Below are positions 6,665 to 15,496 of a DNA stretch of 33,004 nucleotides, piece by piece (the first letter of the stretch is position 1; each line of letters opens with the position of its first letter). Source of the DNA: a bacterium (GTDB taxonomy: Bacteria > Ratteibacteria > UBA8468 > B48-G9 > JAFGKM01); contig DAOOVW010000016.1 of the NCBI GenBank assembly GCA_035370465.1, positions 1-33,004 on the forward strand, read 5' to 3'. A program made the translations under genes and the position numbers. Under the pieces are notes generated by a model that made no database searches, was not told where the DNA came from, and saw only the letters and a program-made list of their open reading frames with translations.

Positions 6665-9172
6665 ATGTTTGAAAGATTTACAAGAAGGGTAAGAACAATA
6701 ATTGACTTAGCAAGGAAAAAAGCAGTAAATTATGGAAATAACGAAATAGAACCAGAGCATATTTTTTTAGCAATGATTGAAGAAGGGCAGGGAGTTGGAA
6801 TTTCAATACTTCACCATTTTGGAGTAGACCTTAATAAAGTAAAAAATGAAATAGAAAGATATATGAAAATCGGGATTGTCAGTTATGTTAGAGAACTCCC
6901 TTTAAGTCAACAGTCAAAAAAAGTTTTAGAACTATCTTTTAGAGAAGCACAATTTTTAGGACATAATTATATAGGGACTGAACATCTGCTTTTGGGATTA
7001 GTGGCAGACACAGAAACAATTCCCTCAAAAATTTTAAGAAGAGATGGTATAAGTTTAGACCGCCTCAGACGAACATTTGAACAAATGCTTACTGATGGTG
7101 GACAACTTGCAGCAGAGAATAGTTTTGGAGAAAACAGATATAGACAACAATATTCAACAGGTAGAAAAAGTAAAACACCTGCATTGGATACATTTGGGAA
7201 GGATTTAACAAAGGAGGTATTGGAAGGGAAATTAGACCCGGTTATAGGAAGAGAAAAAGAAATTTTAAGAGTAATTCAGATTCTTTGTAGAAGGAAGAAA
7301 AATAATCCAGTATTACTTGGAGACCCTGGAGTTGGTAAGACCGCTATTGTTGAAGGACTGTCTCATATGATTGCCTCAGGGAAAGCCCCTGACATTTTAA
7401 AAGATAAAAGAATAATTATGCTGGACTTACCCTCAATGGTTGCAGGGACAAAATATAGAGGAGAATTTGAACAAAGAGTAAAAACAGTTCTTGATGAAAT
7501 TAAGAATTCAAATAATATAATAATTTTTATAGATGAACTTCATACACTTGTTGGAGCAGGTGGTGCTGAAGGGGCAATTGACGCATCAAATATTTTAAAA
7601 CCCCCTCTTTCAAGGGGTGAAATACAATGTATTGGAGCAACAACTCTTGATGAATACAGGAAATATATTGAAAAAGATGGAGCGCTTGAAAGGAGATTTC
7701 AACCAGTTTTTGTAAGCCCCCCAACAGTGAGTGAAACAATAGATATACTTAATGGGTTAAAAGGAAAATATGAAGCACATCATAATCTTAAAATTACTGA
7801 TGAAACAATTGAAACAGCAGTTAAATTAAGTGAGAAATATATAAATGGAAGAAATTTACCTGATAAAGCAATAGACCTTCTTGATGAAGCAATGAGTCAG
7901 TTAAGAGTTAAACTTTTTAATCCACCAGAAGAAATAGAAAAATTAGAAAAAGAAATAACCGAGGTAACAAAAAAGAAAGAAGAGGCAATAAACAAACAGA
8001 ATTATGAAAAAGCAGCAATCATAAGAGATAATGAAAGAGAATTAAAAAATAAACTTGACTATTTAAAAGAAAACTGGCAAAAATTAATTCCTGAAGAAAA
8101 GAGAATAGTTACTCCAGAGTCCATAGCAGATGTTGTTTCTCAATGGACAGGAATACCTGTTTATAAATTACGCAAAGAAGAGAAAGATAAACTTCTTGAA
8201 ATAGAAAGTGCTATCCATAAAAAAGTTATAGGGCAGCAAGAAGCAATATCTGCTATAAGCAGGGCGATAAGAAGGTCAAGAGCAGGGCTCAAGGATTCAA
8301 GAAAACCAATAGGCAGTTTCCTCTTTTTAGGACCAACAGGTGTTGGTAAAACACTTCTTGCAAGAGTACTTGCAGAATTTCTTTTTGGGGATGAACAGGC
8401 ACTTATTCAAATTGATATGAGCGAATATATGGAAAAATTTTCAGTAAGCCGACTTATTGGTGCTCCTCCTGGATATGTTGGATATGAGGAAGGAGGACAA
8501 TTAACAGAAAAAGTAAGAAGAAGACCTTATAGTGTAATTCTGTTGGATGAAATTGAAAAAGCACATCCTGATGTTTTTAATCTGTTTTTACAGGTTTTAG
8601 AAGATGGTCGTCTTACTGATAGTTTTGGCAGAAGCGTTGATTTTAAAAATACTATTTTAATTATGACATCAAATATAGGGACAAATGTTTTTAAAAACAA
8701 AGCAATTATTGGTTTTGGTGAACAGGAAGATGAAATTTCATTTTCATCTCTTAAAGAACAGATTATGGAGAGAGTTAAAAAGACATTTAGACCTGAATTT
8801 TTAAATCGGCTTGATGAAATAGTAATTTTCCATCCATTAGAAAAAGAGCATCTTTACTCAATTCTTGAAATTGAACTAAAAGAAGTTGAAGAAAGATTAA
8901 AAGAAAATAATATTTCAATTGTGTTAACAGATGAGGCAAAAAATTTTCTTATTGAGAAAGGAACAAATCCTGAATTTGGAGCAAGACCCCTAAGAAGAAC
9001 AATATCAAGATATTTAGAGGACCCATTATCTGAAGAAATTCTAAAAGATAAATTTCCACCAGATTTAGTTGTAATAGTGTACAGAAAAGGGGAACAACTT
9101 TCTTTCCGCTTACAAAAAAAAGGAGAAAAATTTGAGGAAAATCATAATTCCGCTTCTGTTATTCCTACTTAG
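6665..9172 (+). CDS. clpC: ATP-dependent unfoldase ClpC
   Basis: An 835-residue Hsp100 protein that unfolds substrates, including arginine-phosphorylated ones, and feeds them to ClpP. Domain order: an N-terminal double Clp_N repeat (1-150); first AAA module with Walker A GDPGVGKT (219-226) and FIDELHTLVGAGGA; a UVR/M-domain (KKKEEAINKQNYEKAAIIRD, about 435-470) that identifies ClpC rather than ClpA/ClpB; second AAA module with Walker A GPTGVGKT (556-563) and VILLDEIEKAHPDVFN. An IGF tripeptide (KAIIGFGEQ) marks the ClpP-docking loop, so a ClpP partner should exist elsewhere. A strong GGAGGA ribosome site precedes the ATG. The mcsA-mcsB-clpC order matches the Gram-positive ctsR operon, but ctsR is replaced by ilvE. 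Confidence 0.95.
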   Translation: MFERFTRRVRTIIDLARKKAVNYGNNEIEPEHIFLAMIEEGQGVGISILHHFGVDLNKVKNEIERYMKIGIVSYVRELPLSQQSKKVLELSFREAQFLGHNYIGTEHLLLGLVADTETIPSKILRRDGISLDRLRRTFEQMLTDGGQLAAENSFGENRYRQQYSTGRKSKTPALDTFGKDLTKEVLEGKLDPVIGREKEILRVIQILCRRKKNNPVLLGDPGVGKTAIVEGLSHMIASGKAPDILKDKRIIMLDLPSMVAGTKYRGEFEQRVKTVLDEIKNSNNIIIFIDELHTLVGAGGAEGAIDASNILKPPLSRGEIQCIGATTLDEYRKYIEKDGALERRFQPVFVSPPTVSETIDILNGLKGKYEAHHNLKITDETIETAVKLSEKYINGRNLPDKAIDLLDEAMSQLRVKLFNPPEEIEKLEKEITEVTKKKEEAINKQNYEKAAIIRDNERELKNKLDYLKENWQKLIPEEKRIVTPESIADVVSQWTGIPVYKLRKEEKDKLLEIESAIHKKVIGQQEAISAISRAIRRSRAGLKDSRKPIGSFLFLGPTGVGKTLLARVLAEFLFGDEQALIQIDMSEYMEKFSVSRLIGAPPGYVGYEEGGQLTEKVRRRPYSVILLDEIEKAHPDVFNLFLQVLEDGRLTDSFGRSVDFKNTILIMTSNIGTNVFKNKAIIGFGEQEDEISFSSLKEQIMERVKKTFRPEFLNRLDEIVIFHPLEKEHLYSILEIELKEVEERLKENNISIVLTDEAKNFLIEKGTNPEFGARPLRRTISRYLEDPLSEEILKDKFPPDLVVIVYRKGEQLSFRLQKKGEKFEENHNSASVIPT

Positions 9173-11360
9173 TTTTTCTGTTTATTCTTTTTCTCAATCA
9201 TATATTAGAGAAATAAAGTTATCTGGAAATAAAAATGTCAGTGAGGAAAAGATATTTTCTTTAATAAAAACAAAAATAGGTTCTGAATTTAGTGAAGAGG
9301 GTATAAGAAACGATATAAAAGTAATATCTCAAACAGGATATTTTAAAAATGTAGGTTATGAATATGAGCAAAAAGAAGATGGTGTATATCTAAAAATTTT
9401 ATTAGAAGAAAATCCTTCTATTAGAGAAATATATTTTTCAGGGAATAGGGTTTTTAAGAAGAAAAAACTTCTTGAATTTTTAGGAATAAACAAAGGAGAT
9501 GTTTTTAATGAAGTTAAATTAAAAGAAGGAATTGAGCAGATAAGACAAAATTATATAAAAAAGGGTGTTAATTTAGCTGAAATAAGTTATGAAATAAAAC
9601 AAGTAGATGAAAAAGTTGATATACATATAAAAATTGATGAAAAAGGTGGAAGGAACTGTATTGGTGAAATTGTTTTTAAAGGGAATAAAAGTTTCTCAAA
9701 TAAAGAACTCTCAAAATGCATAAAACATAAAAGAAGAAAGATGCCAATTTTCAGGGGAACATTTAAACAAGATGTTCTTGAGAAAGATATTGAAAGTATA
9801 AAAAAGTTTTATAAGAAGAATGGATTTTTAGATGTCCAAATTGAAGGGAAAATTATTCCAGTCAGACACTCTCTTATTAAAATTGAATTTGATATTAAAG
9901 AGGGAGAAAAATATTTTTTAGGAGATATTGATTTTCAGGGCAATTTGATTTTTGATAAAAACAAATTATTTTCTGCCCTAACTTTAAAAAATAAAGGAGA
10001 GGTATTTAATGAAGAAAAGGCACAGGAAAATATAAGAAATATCTTAGATATTTATTATAATAAGGGATATATAAAAGCAAGTGTTACACCAATACCTACA
10101 ATACAGGATAAATATATAAATATTACTTATTATATAGAACCAGAAAATGTTTATCACGCAGAAGAAATAAAAGTAAAAGGGAATACAAAAACAAAAGATA
10201 AAGTTATAAGAAGAGAAGTAGAAATTTACCCGGGAGATATTATAACTGCTAAAAAAATAAAGGAAAGTTGGGAAAACCTTAGAGCCCTCAATTATTTTGA
10301 TGAGATAAACATATTTCCTGAGTTTACTGAAAAAGAAAGTGCAAATGTTGTTGTTGATGTAAAAGAAAGAGAAAGAACAGGGATATTTATGCTTGGTGGT
10401 GGATATAGTAGTGTAGATAATGTTGTTGGTGTAATAAGTATCCAGCAGAATAATTTTGATATTACAAATCCACCTCATTTTATTGGTGGAGGTCAAAGGA
10501 TTTCTTTAACAACAGAAATAGGAACAGAAGCAGAGAATTTTACATTAAGTTTTACAGAACCATATTTTCTTGACAAACCAATATGGTTCGGACCTGATAT
10601 TTATAGATTAACTCATGAATGGGATGATTATACAATTGAAAGAACAGGAGGAGATTTAAGAATTGGAAGAAGATGGGAAAAATTTTCTTTTGGAGCTAAA
10701 TTTTTATCAGAAAAAAACGATTTATCAGATGTAGATATCCCATCAATTAGATATCAAGAGGGTGATTTAACTAAAAATAGTATTAATTTTTCTTTTGTTT
10801 ATAATAATTTTGATAGCAAGTCATCCCCAACAATTGGAGATAAACTTGATTTAGAAGTTGAATATGCAGGTGGAATTTTAAACGGGGATATTGATTTCAT
10901 AAAACCAACAATAGAAAATAATTATTATCATCCATTAGGGAGATGGACTTTTCATAGTAGAACATATGCTGGATGGCTCAGTGAAGATATAGAGGATATT
11001 CCAATTTATGAAAGGTTTTTTGGTGGTGGTATAGGAACAGTTAGAGGATATGATGAAAGGACTTTATCACCAAAAGATGCACAGGGATATTATGTGGGTG
11101 GAAAAACATTATTTGCACAAAATTTAGAAATGATATATCCTTTATACAAAGATATGTTGAAAGGCGTATTGTTTTTTGATATAGGTAATGTTTCAAATAA
11201 ATGGGATTTTTCTGAATTGAAAAAAGGAGTTGGTGCTGGTATAAAAGTAATTATCCCATTTTTTAATGCTCCAATAGAAGTTTATTATGGATATGCGTTA
11301 GATGAAGAACCTGGAGAGGATAAAGGGCAACTTCATATTGGAATGAGTTTTGGTTTTTAG
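9132..11360 (+). CDS. bamA: Outer-membrane protein assembly factor BamA
   Basis: A 742-residue Omp85-family protein that folds and inserts beta-barrel proteins into the outer membrane. It begins with a signal peptide (MRKIIIPLLLFLLSFSVYSF, cleavage near residue 20). Five POTRA-type repeats follow, each with the 'G(N/Y)...F...L......G..F' pattern, and then a C-terminal 16-strand barrel of about 340 residues. The conserved lid-loop VRGY motif is in GGGIGTVRGYDERTLSP, and the protein ends in an aromatic strand (LHIGMSFGF). The start is a TTG at 9132 preceded by AGGAG with 6 nt spacing, and it overlaps the end of clpC by 41 nt. Its TAG stop abuts the first base of repeat island 2. Confidence 0.92.
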   Translation: MRKIIIPLLLFLLSFSVYSFSQSYIREIKLSGNKNVSEEKIFSLIKTKIGSEFSEEGIRNDIKVISQTGYFKNVGYEYEQKEDGVYLKILLEENPSIREIYFSGNRVFKKKKLLEFLGINKGDVFNEVKLKEGIEQIRQNYIKKGVNLAEISYEIKQVDEKVDIHIKIDEKGGRNCIGEIVFKGNKSFSNKELSKCIKHKRRKMPIFRGTFKQDVLEKDIESIKKFYKKNGFLDVQIEGKIIPVRHSLIKIEFDIKEGEKYFLGDIDFQGNLIFDKNKLFSALTLKNKGEVFNEEKAQENIRNILDIYYNKGYIKASVTPIPTIQDKYINITYYIEPENVYHAEEIKVKGNTKTKDKVIRREVEIYPGDIITAKKIKESWENLRALNYFDEINIFPEFTEKESANVVVDVKERERTGIFMLGGGYSSVDNVVGVISIQQNNFDITNPPHFIGGGQRISLTTEIGTEAENFTLSFTEPYFLDKPIWFGPDIYRLTHEWDDYTIERTGGDLRIGRRWEKFSFGAKFLSEKNDLSDVDIPSIRYQEGDLTKNSINFSFVYNNFDSKSSPTIGDKLDLEVEYAGGILNGDIDFIKPTIENNYYHPLGRWTFHSRTYAGWLSEDIEDIPIYERFFGGGIGTVRGYDERTLSPKDAQGYYVGGKTLFAQNLEMIYPLYKDMLKGVLFFDIGNVSNKWDFSELKKGVGAGIKVIIPFFNAPIEVYYGYALDEEPGEDKGQLHIGMSFGF

Positions 11361-11548
11361 GTAGTGTCAAAAACTTAGATGAAAAATAGATGAAATCGCC
11401 CCTCACCCCTTCCCCTCGGGCGTAGTTTAGAATCCGTAGCCAAAAGCGAGGACCCTACGGGCGAGCCTCTCCCCATAGGGGAGAGGGCGAGAGTGAGGGG
11501 GAAAATGAACAGATAACAAAAATTTTGGTAGAACCGTAAAACAAGAAA
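11360..11548. repeat. Repeat island 2 between bamA and ompH
   Basis: A hairpin-rich non-coding block. It starts with GGTAGTGTCAAAAACTTAGATG, whose first 14 nt are shared with island 1 at 492, and ends with ATTTTGGTAGAACCG, matching the end of island 1. The middle is an inverted-orientation copy of the 'CTCGCCCG..CGCCCGAG' unit (11418-11465), next to a CTCTCCCC-AT-(A)GGGGAGAG hairpin, with outer arms CCCCTCAC and GTGAGGGG. It probably sits inside the bamA-ompH transcript. Confidence 0.75.
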
Positions 11549-11559
11549 AGGAGAAAAGA

Positions 11560-12075
11560 ATGAAAAAGAAAATTTTGTTTGGTGTAGTTTGTAGTATTTT
11601 TTTGTTTTCTATTGTTTCATTTGCAGATATTAAAATTGGATATGTTGATATGCAGAAAATATTTACCAATTATAAAAAAGCAATTGAGAGTGAGGAGACA
11701 TTTAATAAGGAAGTAGAGACAGAGCAGAAGAAAATAAATGACCTACAGGAAGAAATTAAGAAAATGCAGGCGGAATATGATGCAAAGAAAGATATTTTAA
11801 AACCAGATGAAAAAACAAAAAAAGAAGAAGAATTAAAAACAAAAATGGAGGAATTCACAAAGCAGTGGAGTGATGTTAACAAAAAACTTACTGACAGGAA
11901 CAATGAACTTATTAATCAGAGGTTAGAGGAAATAAAAAAGGTAATAAGTGATTATGGAAAGAAAAATGGATACAGTATAATTATGAATAACATAAACAAT
12001 CAGATAATTCTTTATGGAGATGAAAAAGGTGATTTAACTGATAAGATAATTGAAGTTTTAAATTCTCAAAAATGA
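11560..12075 (+). CDS. skp: Periplasmic chaperone OmpH/Skp
   Basis: A 171-residue OmpH-family protein. Signal peptide MKKKILFGVVCSIFLFSIVSFA (about 1-22) is followed by the family opening DIKIGYVDMQKIFTNYKKA. A long charged coiled coil (about 45-135, KIND LQEEIKKMQAEYDAKK type) forms the tentacles that hold unfolded outer-membrane proteins in the periplasm. The C-terminal strand includes GYSIIMNNINNQIILYG. A strong AAGGAG precedes the ATG. It sits between bamA and lpxD as in many diderm genomes, and passes client proteins to BamA. Confidence 0.88.
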   Translation: MKKKILFGVVCSIFLFSIVSFADIKIGYVDMQKIFTNYKKAIESEETFNKEVETEQKKINDLQEEIKKMQAEYDAKKDILKPDEKTKKEEELKTKMEEFTKQWSDVNKKLTDRNNELINQRLEEIKKVISDYGKKNGYSIIMNNINNQIILYGDEKGDLTDKIIEVLNSQK

Positions 12076-12081
12076 GGAAAA

Positions 12082-13149
12082 ATGAATATGCGAGTAAAAG
12101 AAATAGCAGAAATTGTAGGAGGAAAAGTTATAGGTGATGAAAATATTGTTATTACAGGTATTTCAGGCATAAAAGAAGCAGAACCAGGTGATATTACTTT
12201 TGTTGCAACTAATAAATATAAAAACTTGCTTAAAACAACAAAGGCATCTGCTGTTCTGGTTTCTCCTGAAATTAACAATACTGTTTCAACAACTTTAATA
12301 CAGGTAGAAAATCCATCTTTATCTTTTGCAAAAATTATGGAACTTGTTGGAGATGAACCAGTGAAATTTACAGCAGGTATTCATCCCACTGCAATAATTG
12401 GAGAAAATGTTAAATTAGGTAGAAATGTTTCTATTCAACCATTTGCTGTGATTGAAGATAATGCAGAAATTGGAGATAATACAGTTATTGGTGCTGCTGT
12501 TTATATTGGACATTACACAAAAATAGGGAAGGATGGCTTAATTTATCCCCATGTTATTATAAGAGAAAGGGTAAAAATTGGTGATAGAGTAATTCTTCAT
12601 CCTGGGACAGTTATTGGTGGAGACGGATTTGGTTTTGCAACTGTTAGAGGAATTCACCATAAAATACCACAGATTGGTACTGTAGAAATTGGGGATGATG
12701 TAGAAATTGGTTCAAATGTTACCATAGATAGGGCAAGATTTGATAAAACATACATTGGTAATGGTGTAAAAATTGATAATTTAGTTCAAATTGCTCACAA
12801 TGTTAAGATAGGAGATAATACAATTGTTGTTGCTCAGGTAGGAATATCAGGAAGCACAGAAATTGGGAAAAATGTCATAATAGCAGGACAGGCAGGTATT
12901 ATAGGCCACATTACAGTTGGAGATAATGCCATTATTGGTGGAAAAGCAGGAGTGACAAAAGATGTACCGCCTAATACCCATGTTACTGGTTTTCCAGCAA
13001 GAGACAAATGGGAAGATATGAGATTCCAGGTTTTTGTAAGAAAGCAACCAGAATTAAACGAAAGAATAAAAAAAATTGAAGAAAAAATAGAAAATTTAAA
13101 GAAAATTTTAGAGCATCTTTATGGAGAAGAAATATCAAAAAACGATTGA
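12082..13149 (+). CDS. lpxD: UDP-3-O-acylglucosamine N-acyltransferase LpxD
   Basis: A 355-residue enzyme of the third lipid A step, transferring a hydroxyacyl chain from acyl-ACP to UDP-3-O-acyl-glucosamine. An N-terminal uridine-binding domain (1-100, with GISGIKEAEPGDITFV) precedes a left-handed beta-helix of hexapeptide repeats (about 100-310). A C-terminal lysine/glutamate-rich helix (RIKKIEEKIENLKKILEHL) completes it. The catalytic histidine is in IAHNVKIGDN, at residue 239, the same number as in the E. coli enzyme. It starts 6 nt after ompH and overlaps lpxC by 29 nt. A second in-frame ATG two codons in is an alternative start. Confidence 0.93.
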   Translation: MNMRVKEIAEIVGGKVIGDENIVITGISGIKEAEPGDITFVATNKYKNLLKTTKASAVLVSPEINNTVSTTLIQVENPSLSFAKIMELVGDEPVKFTAGIHPTAIIGENVKLGRNVSIQPFAVIEDNAEIGDNTVIGAAVYIGHYTKIGKDGLIYPHVIIRERVKIGDRVILHPGTVIGGDGFGFATVRGIHHKIPQIGTVEIGDDVEIGSNVTIDRARFDKTYIGNGVKIDNLVQIAHNVKIGDNTIVVAQVGISGSTEIGKNVIIAGQAGIIGHITVGDNAIIGGKAGVTKDVPPNTHVTGFPARDKWEDMRFQVFVRKQPELNERIKKIEEKIENLKKILEHLYGEEISKND

Positions 13150-14446
13150 AAAAGATACCTTTTTAGAAGGAATAGGACTTCATACAGGAGAAAAAGCAAG
13201 AGTTATTTTTAAGCCCGCTTCTGTATCATCTGGTATATTTTTTTTAAGAAAAGATATTGAAAATACAGAACCAATCAGAGCAGATATAACAAACTTACTT
13301 GATACTTTAAAATATCCAAGAAGAACATCTATAGGAAATGAGGAAATACAGATTCATACAATTGAACATCTTCTTTCTGCTCTTTATGCTCTTGAAATTG
13401 ACAATGTTTTCATTGAAATTTATGGTCCTGAATGTCCAGGTCTTGATGGTAGTTCAAAACCATTTGTTGATACAATAAAAAAAGCAGGTGTAAAAACACA
13501 GGATGAACTGAAAGATATCTATAAAATTAAAGACCCAATTTATATTTCAAATAATGGTTCTCATATAATTGCTCTTCCTTCGGAAAAACTTAAAATTTCA
13601 TATACTCTCAGTTATCCATCTACTTGTTTAAAATCACAATTTGCTTCTTATGAAATAAATCCTGAAATTTATGAAAAAGAGATTTCTCCTGCAAGAACTT
13701 TTTGTCTTGAAGAAGAAGTAGAAAATTTAAGAGAAATAGGACTTGGAAAAGGGTCTAACTATGAAAATACTCTTGTTATTTCAGAAACAGGACCAATAAA
13801 TAATAAATTTAGATTTGAAGATGAACCAGTTAGACACAAAATAGATGACCTTATAGGCGATATTGCTTTATTGGGTTATCCAATACAGGCACATATTATA
13901 GGAATAAGAAGTGGACATTTACTTAATACAAAACTTGTCCGAAAAATTAAAGAAGTTGTTAAAAAAGAAAAAGCAAGTGCTGTGGTTTCTCCCTCAATTT
14001 CTGGTTCTGTTACAGGAGAGGAATTAAACATAGAAGATATAGAAAAAATTATTCCACATCGTTTTCCATTTCTTCTTATTGATAAAATATTAAAAATTGA
14101 AGAAAATAAAGCAATAGGAATAAAAAATGTATCTATAAATGAATGGTTTTTTCAAGGACATTTCCCAGGAAAGCCAGTAATGCCAGGTGTTTTAATTGTA
14201 GAAGCAATGGCACAGGTAGGCGGAGTTTTAATGTTGAATAAGGAAGAAAATAGAGGTAAATTAGCATATTTTATGAGTATAGATAAAGTAAAATTTAGAA
14301 GAGCAATAAAACCAGGAGACCAACTACTTATAGAAGTTGAAATTGCAAAATTAAGAAGTAAAGTAGGGCAAATACAGGGAAGAGCATATATTAATGGGAA
14401 AATAGCAGCAGAAGCACTTCTAATGTTTACTGTTGTAGATGCCTGA
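13121..14446 (+). CDS. lpxC-fabZ: Fused LpxC deacetylase / FabZ dehydratase
   Basis: One 441-residue polypeptide joins two enzymes. Residues 1-285 are LpxC, the zinc deacetylase committing UDP-acyl-GlcNAc to lipid A: HTIEHLLSAL holds E82/H83, RHKIDDLIGD holds H239 and D243, and H266 is the catalytic-histidine counterpart. Residues about 303-441 are FabZ, the 3-hydroxyacyl-ACP dehydratase of fatty acid synthesis: IPHRFPFLLIDK, and active-site H347 and E361 in FFQGHFPGKPVMPGVLIVEAM. Both sets of catalytic residues are intact. The same fusion is known from Bacteroidetes and some candidate phyla. It draws on the hydroxyacyl-ACP pool used by LpxA and LpxD next door. Confidence 0.93.
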   Translation: MEKKYQKTIEKDTFLEGIGLHTGEKARVIFKPASVSSGIFFLRKDIENTEPIRADITNLLDTLKYPRRTSIGNEEIQIHTIEHLLSALYALEIDNVFIEIYGPECPGLDGSSKPFVDTIKKAGVKTQDELKDIYKIKDPIYISNNGSHIIALPSEKLKISYTLSYPSTCLKSQFASYEINPEIYEKEISPARTFCLEEEVENLREIGLGKGSNYENTLVISETGPINNKFRFEDEPVRHKIDDLIGDIALLGYPIQAHIIGIRSGHLLNTKLVRKIKEVVKKEKASAVVSPSISGSVTGEELNIEDIEKIIPHRFPFLLIDKILKIEENKAIGIKNVSINEWFFQGHFPGKPVMPGVLIVEAMAQVGGVLMLNKEENRGKLAYFMSIDKVKFRRAIKPGDQLLIEVEIAKLRSKVGQIQGRAYINGKIAAEALLMFTVVDA

Positions 14447-14725
14447 TATAAGATGAAAAAGATACAGTTGACTGCATTGACTAAGAAGTAGCAAGTAGAA
14501 AGTAGTAAGATAAAAAAAGATACAAATAAAAAGCGAAATCCCCTTTTATATCCCCCTTTATTAAAGGGGGAATTACTCCTTCCTTTTATAAAGGAAGGAT
14601 GGGATGGATTTTACTTAACACTTTCTGCCATAGTATATCAAAACTTTCACTGGGGATTAAAATTTTTCTTCTTACTCTCTGCTTACTACTCACTACTGTG
14701 AATAAGAATGAGGTTCAATAATAAA
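14447..14725. repeat. Hairpin block between lpxC/fabZ and lpxA with imperfect inverted ends
   Basis: No gene is visible. Two hairpins (TATCCCCCTTTA-TT-AAAGGGGG around 14544-14571, and CCTTCC-TTTTATAAA-GGAAGG around 14579-14598) lie in the middle. They are flanked by imperfect inverted arms of about 30 nt: 14483-14512 (rich in AGTAG and AAGTAG) and 14665-14699 (rich in CTTACT and CTACT). This is the architecture of a small palindromic insertion. lpxA probably still depends on transcription reading through it. Confidence 0.6.
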
Positions 14726-15496
14726 ATGAAAAAGATACATCCAACTGCAATAATTTCTACAGAGGCAATAATTGAAGATGGGGTTGAAATAGGTCCCTAT
14801 TCAGTTATAGAAGGGAATGTAAAAATAGGGGAAAGATGTATAATAGGACCACATGTTCAAATATCTGGTTGGACAGAAATTGGGAAGAACTGTAAAATTT
14901 TTAAAGGAGCAGTTATTGGAAGCATTCCCCAGGACTTAAAATATAAAGGAGAAAAGACATTTCTTAAAATCGGTGATAATAATATAATAAGAGAATTTGT
15001 GACAATAAATCCAGGCACTTCAAAAGGTGAGTGGACAATTATTGGAAATAATAATCTCCTGATGGCGTATTCTCATATAGCACATAATTGTGTTCTTGGT
15101 AATAACATTATAATATCCAATGTAGGAACATTAGCAGGACATGTAAAAGTTGATGATTATGCAATTATCGGAGGAATGGTTGGAGTTCACCAGTTTTGTA
15201 AAATAGGCAAGCACTCAATAATTGGTGGTTGTTCCAAAGTTACAAAGGATATATTACCTTTTATAATGGCTGATGGGCATCCTGCAATTCCTTGTGGTAT
15301 AAACACAGTTGGATTAAAAAGAAGAAATTTTGATAAAGAAAAAATTGAATTGATTGAAAGTGCCTATAAAATAATTTTCCGTTCTGGATTTAATATTGGA
15401 GAGGCAGTTTTAAAACTTGAAGGAATAAATAAATGTGAAGAAATAAAAGAAATTATTGAATTCATAAAAGCATCAGAAAGAGGCATAGCAAAGTGA
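14726..15496 (+). CDS. lpxA: UDP-N-acetylglucosamine acyltransferase LpxA
   Basis: The first lipid A enzyme, adding a hydroxyacyl chain to UDP-GlcNAc. It has 256 residues from the ATG at 14726, whose product begins MKKIHPTAIIS like most LpxA proteins; an upstream in-frame ATG at 14708 would add six residues. Hexapeptide repeats fill residues 1-185. The catalytic histidine is in YSHIAHNC (residue 120 from 14726), GVHQFCKIG is conserved, and the C-terminal part is helical. Its TGA overlaps the lpxI GTG. lpxB is not adjacent, unlike in E. coli. Confidence 0.92.
   Translation: MKKIHPTAIISTEAIIEDGVEIGPYSVIEGNVKIGERCIIGPHVQISGWTEIGKNCKIFKGAVIGSIPQDLKYKGEKTFLKIGDNNIIREFVTINPGTSKGEWTIIGNNNLLMAYSHIAHNCVLGNNIIISNVGTLAGHVKVDDYAIIGGMVGVHQFCKIGKHSIIGGCSKVTKDILPFIMADGHPAIPCGINTVGLKRRNFDKEKIELIESAYKIIFRSGFNIGEAVLKLEGINKCEEIKEIIEFIKASERGIAK

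Noticed and set aside
10044..10496. Minus-strand 150-codon open frame inside bamA
   Set aside because: Isoleucine/tyrosine-rich shadow of the bamA coding strand without a start signal.
11360..11375. GGTAGTGTCAAAAA as the end of an insertion sequence
   Set aside because: It resembles some transposon ends, but no matching inverted end or transposase is visible, so it is reported only as a shared island end.
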